DNA from: Pseudomonadota bacterium | GTDB taxonomy: Bacteria > Pseudomonadota > Alphaproteobacteria > Acetobacterales > Acetobacteraceae | Length of the DNA stretch: 5,451 nt | Direction: 5' to 3' | Assembly: GCA_021826565.1 (NCBI GenBank) | Contig: JAKAZJ010000177.1 | Location: 1 to 5,451 of the forward strand | Part shown: positions 1-5,451 of the stretch, piece by piece | Layout of the letters: each line of letters opens with the position of its first letter | Position numbering within the stretch: position 1 is the stretch's first letter | Position numbers and translations under genes: made by a program | The notes under the pieces: generated by a model | What the model saw: only the letters and a program-made list of their open reading frames with translations | What the model was told of the DNA's origin: nothing | Databases searched by the model: none

Positions 1-180
1 TACGAACCGCTGGCCGAAGCGGCGCGCGGCCTGATCGCGCGGGGCGCGCGCGCGGTGGTGCTGGGCTGCACCGAAATCCCGCTGGCGATGGCGGCCGGCC
101 CGGCGCAGGAGCTTGGCGTGCAGCTGATCGATTCGATCGATGCGCTGGCGCTGGCCTCGATCGGCTGGGCACGCGGGTAG
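1..180 (+). CDS. Asp/Glu racemase family protein, C-terminal fragment (5' end outside window)
   Basis: Frame 1 is open from the first base to a TAG at 178-180 and encodes the last 59 residues of a protein. It carries the signature VVLGCTEIPL, in which the Cys (codon 67-69) matches the second catalytic cysteine of the aspartate/glutamate/hydantoin racemase superfamily. The tail that follows (LGVQLIDSIDALALASI) matches the usual final strand and helix of these enzymes, where a D(S/T) pair lies near the C-terminus. Family members racemise acidic amino acids, hydantoins or related acids in the cytoplasm through a two-cysteine mechanism. The first cysteine and the whole N-terminal half are outside the window, so substrate and exact subfamily cannot be decided. 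The gene converges on the minus-strand operon and shares its coding DNA with the phosphatase reading frame on the other strand. The family call is strong; the specificity is unknown. Confidence 0.85.
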   Translation, partial: YEPLAEAARGLIARGARAVVLGCTEIPLAMAAGPAQELGVQLIDSIDALALASIGWARG

Positions 181-752
181 GCGCCGTCCAGCCGCCGCAC
201 CGACCCCACCGGGACCGCCATGCCGCGAAACCCGTCCAGCCCCGCCCCCGCGGCGGCCAGCAATGCCAGGCGGATGATCGCTGCATGCGTCACCACCGCC
301 ACCGGCCCCGGCGCGCTTGTGCCGCCAGGGGGATGGGTCCATGGCGGATCGGCCAGAAAATCGTGCCAGCGCGCGCTGGCCTCGGCCAGGGTCTCGCCGC
401 CGGGCGGGCGCGCCACCGCCGGCTCCCGCTTCCAACGCCGCAGCGCCTGCGGGAAGCGGTGCCTGACCTCGACCTGGGTCAGCCCTTCCCAGGCGCCGAA
501 ATCGAGTTCCATCAGGCGCGGATCGATCAGTATCGGCACGCCGGCAGGCGCCGCCAGGCACGCGGTCTGTCGGGCGCGGGCCAGCGGGCTGCTGATCACC
601 AGGCGCACGCCGTGAGCCGCCAGGATCTGGCCGGCGGCGCGCGCCTCGGCCTTGCCCATAACGGTCAATGACGGGTCGGCACGGCCTTGATAGCGCCCGG
701 CGCGGGTCCAGGCGGTCTCGCCATGTCGCACCAGCCAGAGCGTCGGGACCAT
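1..752 (-). CDS. Histidine phosphatase (phosphoglycerate mutase-like) family protein; stop codon not in window
   Basis: ATG at 752-750 opens a frame beginning MVPTLWLVRHGETAW. It shows the full histidine-phosphatase core: the RHG motif with phospho-accepting His10 and Arg9, Arg61 in SSPLARARQTA, the acid Glu82 in MELDFGAWEG, and the second catalytic His156 in VVTHAAIIR. The conserved end, VPVGSVRRL, falls at about residues 180-188. The family includes sugar-phosphate, glucosyl-phosphoglycerate and alpha-ribazole phosphatases. Placement after glycosyltransferase and exporter genes suggests a phosphosugar or glycolipid intermediate rather than cobalamin (inference). The start lies 8 nt past the stop of the beta-barrel gene with no strong Shine-Dalgarno, so coupling is likely. 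Oddity: family members usually end near residue 190-200, about base 180 here, but this frame stays open to base 1. The roughly 60 extra codons are Ala/Ser/Pro-rich and antisense to the racemase gene, so the true C-terminus is unresolved. Confidence 0.85.
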   Translation of the reverse strand, partial: MVPTLWLVRHGETAWTRAGRYQGRADPSLTVMGKAEARAAGQILAAHGVRLVISSPLARARQTACLAAPAGVPILIDPRLMELDFGAWEGLTQVEVRHRFPQALRRWKREPAVARPPGGETLAEASARWHDFLADPPWTHPPGGTSAPGPVAVVTHAAIIRLALLAAAGAGLDGFRGMAVPVGSVRRLDGAYPRAQPIEASASASIESISCTPSSCAGPAAIASGISVQPSTTARAPRAIRPRAASASGS

Positions 753-760
753 CGCCGCAC

Positions 761-1588
761 TCAGTAGCTGATCGCCACGCCGAGGACGAAACGTTCCCCG
801 GCATGGATACCCTGGCCGGCCACGTAACGTTCGTAACCCAGGAACGGCGCGATCGCGCCATGCACGCGGTAGCTGATCGTCGCGCCGAGACGCAGCACGT
901 CATAGCGTTCGCCGCCGGCGGCAACCGGCAGGCGGGTTCGGTTCTGCGCGGTGCGCGAGAAGAACGCCTCGCCCGACAGATGCAGCCGCGGCAGCGGCGT
1001 GAGACCCAAGGTCAGGGTGCCGCGCACTTGCTCGCTCAACCCGTCCAGGAAGATGCGCGGCCCCAGCTTGGCGGTGAGACTGACATGGCCGTGGTCCCAG
1101 CGCCGGCCGAGTTCCAGATCCGGCTCCACCGCCCACCGCCCGGTGCCCAGCGCCGGGCTGGTGGCGGCGCTGCCGGTGGGCAGCACGATGTTGACCGTGA
1201 CCGCAACCGCGCTGGTCCTGCCCTGATGCAGCCCGTACGACAGGCCGAGTTCCTGATCGCGCGGGCCGTGCGCATAGTTGGTCAGGTCGGTCTTGCCCTT
1301 GCGCCTGATCTTGCTGAGAAACCCGTAGCGCAGGTCGTATTCCAGCGCGAAGCCGTGACCCAGGCCATGGGTGCCGGTCACGCGCAGTTGGGTTTCGCGC
1401 GCGGTCGGCCCGGCGACCTGCGTGCTGCTCCAGCCGCTGGCGGGGAAGGCGGTCTGGGTGTCGAACAGCCGGATCATCGGCTTGACGGTGCCGTGCCCGG
1501 CGGCGGGTTCCCACGGGTCCGCCGCGGCCGGACCCGCGCCCAGCATGGCCCCGGCCAGCGTTGCCGCGATCACCGCGCGCGCCCTCAT
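761..1588 (-). CDS. Predicted outer-membrane beta-barrel protein with signal peptide
   Basis: This encodes 275 residues from ATG at 1588-1586. The N-terminus (MRARAVIAATLAGAMLGAG) is a classic Sec signal peptide: basic n-region, hydrophobic h-region, and a likely cleavage after the AAA at about residues 21-23. The mature part has no hydrophobic helix. It is a series of alternating-pattern strands (for example 63-71, 79-90, 112-120, 126-136, 153-161, 167-175, 188-196, 202-211, 229-240, 244-254, 265-275) with short turns. It ends in ISY, a terminal aromatic residue typical of proteins folded by the BAM complex. The segment VNIVLPTGS at 132-140 resembles the MetA/phenol-degradation-type outer-membrane family, but that assignment is tentative. 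The frame stays open upstream to 2125, yet that extension lies inside the ABC transporter gene. The signal peptide and ATGA overlap fix the start at 1588. A role in moving or anchoring the operon's product at the outer membrane is inference. Confidence 0.8.
   Translation of the reverse strand: MRARAVIAATLAGAMLGAGPAAADPWEPAAGHGTVKPMIRLFDTQTAFPASGWSSTQVAGPTARETQLRVTGTHGLGHGFALEYDLRYGFLSKIRRKGKTDLTNYAHGPRDQELGLSYGLHQGRTSAVAVTVNIVLPTGSAATSPALGTGRWAVEPDLELGRRWDHGHVSLTAKLGPRIFLDGLSEQVRGTLTLGLTPLPRLHLSGEAFFSRTAQNRTRLPVAAGGERYDVLRLGATISYRVHGAIAPFLGYERYVAGQGIHAGERFVLGVAISY
1585..1588 (-). promoter_or_regulatory. ATGA stop/start overlap, ABC exporter to beta-barrel gene
   Basis: ATG (1588-1586) of the signal-peptide protein overlaps TGA (1587-1585) of the exporter. 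No good Shine-Dalgarno precedes it. The overlap ties synthesis of the predicted outer-membrane protein to that of the inner-membrane exporter. Confidence 0.8.
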
Positions 1589-3390
1589 GGCGCCACCAGA
1601 CGCAGCGTCTCGCGCCGCTCGTCGCGACGCAGCGCGCGCCACAGCGTGGCATAGACCCCGCCCTCGGCCAGCAGGGCGGCGTGGGTACCGCGCTGGACGA
1701 TCCGGCCCTGGTCCAGCACCAGGATCAGGTCGGCTTCCATCACCGTGGCCAGTCGATGCGCAATCACCAATGAGGCGCGGCGCGCCGTCAGACGCGACAA
1801 GGCCGCGGTCAGCCGCGCCTCGGTGGCCGGGTCCAGGCTTGCGGTGGGTTCGTCCAGGATCACCACCGGCGCGTCGCGCAGCATGGCGCGGGCCAGTGCG
1901 ATGCATTGCCGCTGCCCGCCCGACAGGCCCAGGCCGCGTTCGCGCAGGATCGTGTCGTAGTGCTCGGGCAGTTCGGCGATCACCGGAGCGATGCCAACCG
2001 CCTCGGCGGCGCGAATGGCGTCGGCGCGCCCGGCGCCCTCGCGGCCATAGGCGATATTTTCCCACACCGAGGCCTGGAACAGGATCGGCTCCTGCGACAC
2101 CAGCGCGACCTGGCGGCGCAGCCACGCCAACGGCAGCGATTGCAGATCTCGCCCGTCCAGCAACACCACCCCGCCCTGGGGGTCGTAGAAGCGCGGGATC
2201 AGCGCGGCGATCGTGCTTTTGCCCGAGCCGGTGGCGCCGACCAGCGCCACGCGGCGTCCCGGCGCGAGGGTGAAATCGATCCCATGCAATACATGTCGGT
2301 CCGGGCGGTAGCCGAAGCGGACGGCGCGGAACGTCACTTCTCCGGCGCAGAAAGCCGGCGCCTCGGCGCCCTGCGGGTCGGCGATGCCGGGGGCTTCGTG
2401 CAGGTATTCGCCCACGCGCTCCAGCGCCACCGCACCGCGGCCGAAGATGCGTCCGGTCTTGGCAAGCTGGCGTGCCGGCGTAGCGATCCCCCGCAGATAG
2501 GCCAGGAAGATCAGCAACTGGCCAGGGGACAGCACGCCGCGGATCACGCTGGCCGCGCCGTACCAGGCGATCGCGCCGGTCGCCAGCGCGATCGCGCCAT
2601 TCATCGCCGGGCCGAATCCGGCCTGCACCGCGTTGGCGGCAACGCCGGCATCCAGCGTCTCACGCGCCTGGGCGCCGAAGCGGCGGGATTCGTGGTCTTC
2701 GCGGCCGAACGCCTGGACCAGCTGGACGCCGGCCAGGACCTCCTGCGCCTGCGCCTGAAGGGCGGTTTCGCGCGCCCGCAGCTGGCGCAGCGCGCGGCGC
2801 AGACGGTATGCGAAATGGCGCGCGATCAGCACCAGCACCGGCACCAGCGCCAGCGCCAGCAGCGCATAGCGCCAGTCCATCGCCAGCATCACCGCGGCCA
2901 TGCCCAGGATGGTCAGTCCATGCGGCAGGAGATCGATGCCGAGCGCCGCGACAAAATCCTGCAGTTGGCGCACATCCCCGCCCAGCCGCGCCATCACCTC
3001 GCCGCCGCGTCGCTCCTGATGGAATGCCAGCGAGAGGCGCTGGAGATGGGCGAACAGATCGAACCGGATCGCCAACATCACCCGCTGCCCGGCATTCAGG
3101 AACAACCGGTTGCCGGCGTACACCAGCGCCGCGTCCAAGCCTCCCAGCGCCAGCATCGCCAGGCCCAGCGTGTCCAGCAGCGCCATGCGATGGGTCAGCG
3201 CGTCCGGCAGAAATGCGGCCAACGGCCCGGCCAGCGGGCGCTGGAAGATGACGTTGTCGATGATGATCTTGAGCGGCCAGGGCAGCGCCAGCAGCACCAC
3301 CGCGCGGCCGGCCATGGCCAGCGCGCCACCGCTCAGCGCGACCGCCTCGGCCCGCAGATAGCGCGTCAGCCAGGAGCGCGCGCCGATCAT
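1585..3390 (-). CDS. ABC exporter, fused permease and ATPase (half-transporter)
   Basis: This encodes 601 residues, the usual length of an MsbA/NdvA-type half-transporter that works as a homodimer in the inner membrane. Residues 1-310 form the membrane domain, with hydrophobic segments near 17-40, 70-92, 147-170, 172-193, 258-282 and 286-304. Residues 350-590 form the ATPase: aromatic A-loop Tyr361, Walker A GATGSGKST (385-393), Q-loop Gln433, signature LSGGQRQ (489-495), Walker B VVILDEP with catalytic Glu514, D-loop SLD (518-520) and switch His545. All ATPase residues are intact, so it should be active. There is no N-terminal peptidase domain, which argues against a bacteriocin exporter. 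Family members export lipid-linked sugars, glucans, peptides or drugs. Two glycosyltransferase genes immediately upstream favour a glycan or glycolipid (inference). ATG at 3390-3388 overlaps the stop of the preceding glycosyltransferase, and the gene's own TGA overlaps the start of the beta-barrel gene. Confidence 0.95.
   Translation of the reverse strand: MIGARSWLTRYLRAEAVALSGGALAMAGRAVVLLALPWPLKIIIDNVIFQRPLAGPLAAFLPDALTHRMALLDTLGLAMLALGGLDAALVYAGNRLFLNAGQRVMLAIRFDLFAHLQRLSLAFHQERRGGEVMARLGGDVRQLQDFVAALGIDLLPHGLTILGMAAVMLAMDWRYALLALALVPVLVLIARHFAYRLRRALRQLRARETALQAQAQEVLAGVQLVQAFGREDHESRRFGAQARETLDAGVAANAVQAGFGPAMNGAIALATGAIAWYGAASVIRGVLSPGQLLIFLAYLRGIATPARQLAKTGRIFGRGAVALERVGEYLHEAPGIADPQGAEAPAFCAGEVTFRAVRFGYRPDRHVLHGIDFTLAPGRRVALVGATGSGKSTIAALIPRFYDPQGGVVLLDGRDLQSLPLAWLRRQVALVSQEPILFQASVWENIAYGREGAGRADAIRAAEAVGIAPVIAELPEHYDTILRERGLGLSGGQRQCIALARAMLRDAPVVILDEPTASLDPATEARLTAALSRLTARRASLVIAHRLATVMEADLILVLDQGRIVQRGTHAALLAEGGVYATLWRALRRDERRETLRLVAP
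3387..3390 (-). promoter_or_regulatory. ATGA stop/start overlap, glycosyltransferase to ABC exporter
   Basis: ATG (3390-3388) of the exporter overlaps TGA (3389-3387) of the glycosyltransferase. No purine-rich Shine-Dalgarno is visible in the preceding 20 nt, so exporter translation probably depends on ribosomes finishing the upstream gene. Confidence 0.8.
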
Positions 3391-4634
3391 GCGGCGTCGT
3401 CGCGGGTCCGGGGCGCCAGCGCCAGGGCGCGCGCCACGATGCGGTCCCAGCCGAACCCCGCCGCCGCCAGTCGCGCCGCCCGGCCCATCGCCTCGCGCCG
3501 CGCCGGCTGGTCGATCAGATCGCGCAGCGCAGCCAGGCAGTCCGCCGCATCGCCGGGGGCGAACAAGCAGCCGGTTTCGTGGGAGACGATCATCTGACGA
3601 AGTTGACCCAGTGCCGGAGCAACCACCGGCCGGCCGGCGGCGAGCGATTCCACAACCTTCAGCGGCGAGAAGTAGAAATCGGGCTGCGGCAGATACGGCG
3701 CCACGGTCAGATCGGTGGCGGCCAGCCAGGCCGGTATTTCGTCATGCGGCACTCGTCCAGGCAGCACCACACGCCCTGACAGACCGAGCGCTGCCACGCG
3801 GGCGGTGAAGGCGGCGTGCTCCGGCCCGTCGCCGACCGCAAGCAATCGCGCATCGGGATGGCTCGCGGCCAGTTGCGCAAACACGTCCAGCAGGAATCCG
3901 ACACCGTGCCAGGGTTTGAAACTACCGAAAAATCCGATCGTCGGCGCGGTCCCCAGGCCCAGCGTGGCGCGCAGCTCCGACCGTCCGGCATCGGGGCGGA
4001 AGCGGGCGGTATCCACCCCGTTCGCCAGCACCGCGACCCGTCCCCCGGCTGCCCCCAACACGGCGCGCACCTGCGCCGCGACGGCCTGCGAGACCGCCAC
4101 CACCGCGTCGGCGCCGCGATAGGACGCGGCCTCGGTGGCGCTGGCCAGGGCGTCCAGCGTCAGACCGCGGAAGCGGCGCTGCTCGTCCACCAGCGGCGCG
4201 TTCACTTCCAGAATGCGTGGCACCGCAAGCGCGTGCGCGAGCGCGACGCCGGCCGTATGGAACAAGGCGTGGCGTTCATAGATCAGATCGGGCAATGCGT
4301 CGGCGCGGGCCAGGGCGGCGGAGATCTGGCCGGGCAGAGCGCGATCATGCGCCAGCTTTGCCAGTTCGCGCCGTGCCTCGACCATGTCGAGCAACCTCAG
4401 ATCCAGGCTGCGCGCGGCGGCCTCGGCGGTCAGGATGGTGGGATCGGTCGGCGGCGGCAGCACGATCAGCCGCACCGGCGGAGCCGCGTTGCCGGCGCCC
4501 AGCGTGGCACAGACCAGCGTGACGTCGTGGCCCAGCGCGGCGGCGGCGCTCACGAACTGGCGCACATGCACCGAGGCACCCTTGTCCCCCAGCACCGGGA
4601 TGCCGCGGTCCAGACACAGATACAGCAGGTTCAC
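3387..4634 (-). CDS. Glycosyltransferase family 4-type protein (GT-B fold)
   Basis: This encodes 415 residues from a GTG start at 4634-4632. The N-terminal Rossmann-like domain starts MNLLYLCLDRGIPV and has the glycine-rich loop GDKGASVHVRQF (16-27), followed by LIYERHALF (117-125) near the acceptor site. The C-terminal donor domain begins after NGVDTARFRP (205-214). It holds GFFGSFKPWHG (234-244), VGDGPE (267-272), PGRVPHDEIPAWLAATDL, and FYFSPLKVVESLAAGRPVVAP (320-340), whose Glu329 is the conserved second glutamate of the nucleotide-sugar site. The enzyme should transfer a sugar from an activated donor in the cytoplasm or at the inner membrane face; donor and acceptor cannot be read from sequence. 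The first Glu of the E-x7-E pair is replaced by Tyr321. The frame is open upstream to 5069, but that part lies over the neighbouring gene; GTG 4634 is the only start codon giving a normal N-terminus and lies in a GTGA overlap with the previous stop. Confidence 0.92.
   Translation of the reverse strand: MNLLYLCLDRGIPVLGDKGASVHVRQFVSAAAALGHDVTLVCATLGAGNAAPPVRLIVLPPPTDPTILTAEAAARSLDLRLLDMVEARRELAKLAHDRALPGQISAALARADALPDLIYERHALFHTAGVALAHALAVPRILEVNAPLVDEQRRFRGLTLDALASATEAASYRGADAVVAVSQAVAAQVRAVLGAAGGRVAVLANGVDTARFRPDAGRSELRATLGLGTAPTIGFFGSFKPWHGVGFLLDVFAQLAASHPDARLLAVGDGPEHAAFTARVAALGLSGRVVLPGRVPHDEIPAWLAATDLTVAPYLPQPDFYFSPLKVVESLAAGRPVVAPALGQLRQMIVSHETGCLFAPGDAADCLAALRDLIDQPARREAMGRAARLAAAGFGWDRIVARALALAPRTRDDAA
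4631..4634 (-). promoter_or_regulatory. GTGA stop/start overlap between the two glycosyltransferase genes
   Basis: On the minus strand GTG (4634-4632) starts the downstream glycosyltransferase, and TGA (4633-4631) ends the upstream one. This 4-nt overlap supports translational coupling and decides the start choice for a gene whose frame is open far upstream. Confidence 0.8.
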
Positions 4635-5451
4635 GACACCGCCTGGGCCAGCAGGCGCGGGCGGTTGGGCGCCACGGCGGGGATGCAGCACGCCCCGCCC
4701 ATCAGCGCGTGGAGCCGACCGGTGGTTACCCAGAGGTCGAATTCGCGTTCCAGCCGGGCGCGGCCGGCGGCGGCCAGGCGCGCGGCTTCGTCCGGTTGCG
4801 TCAGCAGCAACGCCATCGCGCCGGCGAGGGCGGCGGGATCCCCCGGCGGAACCAGCCGGCCCGTCACACCGTCCTGGACCAGCTCCGGGATACCGGAGAT
4901 CGCGGTCGAAACCACCGGGACGCCGATTGCCATCGCCTCGGCAATCACGTTGGGGATGCCGTCGCGATCGCCGTCCTCGGCGATGCGCGGCGATAGCGCG
5001 AACAGATCGGCCTGACGATACAGGTCGATCAGCGCGGCATGGGTCATCGCCCCGCGCAGGGTGACGCAATCCCCTAGGTGCAACGCGGCAATTTGCGCGG
5101 CCAGGGAGTCGCGCAGCGGCCCGGCGCCGACCAGAACGGCGCGGAAGCGGAGCCCCCGGTCGCGCAGCCGGGCGAAGGCGGCGATCAGATCGTCATGGCC
5201 CTTCTTCGGCACCAGCCGGCCGACCGAGAGGATCAGGTGCTCGGCGCGCGGGGTGACGGGAGCGCGGGCGGCGAACAGGCCGAGATCGATGCCGTGATAG
5301 ACCCGCGCGATCTTGCCGGCGTCCGGCCCCATGATCTCGCGCAGATAGGCTGCGTTGTAATCCGTGCAAGTGGCCACGAAGCGCGCCGCCCGGGCGCGCC
5401 GCCAGATCACCCGCTTGGGTGTGAGATAGAGATCTTTGGCATGAGCGGTGA
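4631..5451 (-). CDS. Glycosyltransferase family 4 protein, 5' end cut by right window edge
   Basis: The frame is open from the right edge to a TGA at 4633-4631, covering about 272 C-terminal residues. The first visible residues, TAHAKDLYL, match the HAKD segment in the middle of GT4 enzymes, so a substantial N-terminal acceptor domain is missing. A GTG at 5410 is internal, not the start. Next come FVATCTDYNAAYL, VYHGIDLGLF, the donor-domain opening LILSVGRLVPKKGHDDLI (Lys/Arg for diphosphate binding), LVGAGPLR, and DGIPNVIAEAMAIGVPVVST. In the E-x7-E pair of the last motif Asp takes the first position and Glu the second, a common variant in this subfamily. This is a retaining-type sugar transferase using a nucleotide-sugar donor; the acceptor is unknown. 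It differs clearly in sequence from the following glycosyltransferase, so the two probably add different residues rather than being a recent duplication. The last 20 or so residues, with a Cys-Cys pair, lie beyond the domain. Its TGA overlaps the next GTG. Confidence 0.92.
   Translation of the reverse strand, partial: TAHAKDLYLTPKRVIWRRARAARFVATCTDYNAAYLREIMGPDAGKIARVYHGIDLGLFAARAPVTPRAEHLILSVGRLVPKKGHDDLIAAFARLRDRGLRFRAVLVGAGPLRDSLAAQIAALHLGDCVTLRGAMTHAALIDLYRQADLFALSPRIAEDGDRDGIPNVIAEAMAIGVPVVSTAISGIPELVQDGVTGRLVPPGDPAALAGAMALLLTQPDEAARLAAAGRARLEREFDLWVTTGRLHALMGGACCIPAVAPNRPRLLAQAVS
4639..4644 (-). promoter_or_regulatory. Weak Shine-Dalgarno-like AGGCGG before the GTG start
   Basis: The minus strand reads AGGCGG, then TGTC, then GTG. 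It is one mismatch from AGGAGG with a 4-nt spacer, shorter than ideal. It supports the GTG start at 4634 but would be a weak site on its own, consistent with reliance on coupling. Confidence 0.4.

Noticed and set aside
125..143. GATCGATTCGATCGAT-like partial palindrome
   Set aside because: It encodes the LIDSIDA segment of the racemase and the symmetry is imperfect. Codon choice explains it; there is no evidence of an operator or terminator.
220..671. Overlapping plus-strand frames opposite the phosphatase
   Set aside because: Two frames over the same DNA, both Arg/Ala/Gly-rich, opposite an intact histidine-phosphatase core.
668..1654. 328-codon plus-strand frame opposite the beta-barrel gene
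   Set aside because: No domain, signal peptide or ribosome-binding support. It mirrors a real gene and crosses gene boundaries on the other strand.
1589..2125. Long upstream extension of the beta-barrel frame, which would make a 454-residue protein
   Set aside because: It lies inside the ATPase domain of the ABC exporter in another frame. Its residues are Arg/Gly/Pro-rich low complexity, and the signal peptide begins exactly at the ATGA overlap.
1906..3597. 563-codon open frame on the plus strand opposite the ABC exporter
   Set aside because: It is a GC-rich antisense shadow. The translation is Gln/Arg/Ala/His-rich with no recognisable domain, while the other strand has a full ABC transporter.
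3816..5015. 399-codon plus-strand frame across both glycosyltransferases
   Set aside because: It spans the junction of two well-supported genes on the other strand and has shadow-type composition without motifs.
4635..5069. Upstream extension of the second glycosyltransferase frame, which would make 560 residues
   Set aside because: It overlaps the donor domain of the preceding glycosyltransferase, has Arg/Gly/Ala-rich shadow composition, and the GT-B N-terminus starts at GTG 4634.
5408..5410. GTG as the start of the right-edge glycosyltransferase
   Set aside because: The frame continues upstream to the window edge with the conserved HAKD segment, so this GTG is an internal valine.

Overview
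The window reads as a GC-rich, gene-dense chromosomal segment of a Gram-negative proteobacterium. G/C dominates third codon positions in every gene. One product is a secreted beta-barrel-like protein with a C-terminal aromatic residue, which implies an outer membrane. An alphaproteobacterium fits the style of the genes, but that is inference; no taxonomic marker gene is present.

Layout: almost the whole window (5451 down to 1) is one minus-strand operon, read right to left. It runs: (i) a GT-B glycosyltransferase of the GT4 type, cut by the right edge; (ii) a second, different GT4-type glycosyltransferase; (iii) a complete ABC exporter half-transporter (membrane domain plus ATPase); (iv) a 275-residue signal-peptide protein predicted to be an outer-membrane beta-barrel; (v) a histidine phosphatase. 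The first three junctions are 4-nt stop/start overlaps (GTGA, ATGA, ATGA) and the fourth has an 8-nt gap, so the genes are almost certainly cotranscribed and translationally coupled. The operon promoter lies beyond the right edge. On the plus strand at the far left is the C-terminal 59 codons of an Asp/Glu racemase family protein, convergent with the operon. No stretch over 300 bases lacks a gene.

Working model (inference): the two glycosyltransferases build a glycan or glycolipid on the cytoplasmic side, the ABC exporter moves it across the inner membrane, the beta-barrel protein acts in the outer membrane, and the phosphatase acts on a phosphorylated sugar or related intermediate. The individual families are familiar. 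The combination, especially a dedicated outer-membrane protein coupled to the ABC exporter gene, is the most interesting biological feature. The most unusual sequence feature is at the left end: the phosphatase frame has no stop codon inside the window, and no minus-strand stop exists in any frame from base 1 to 289. The phosphatase reading frame must therefore overlap the racemase gene antisense by at least 180 nt.
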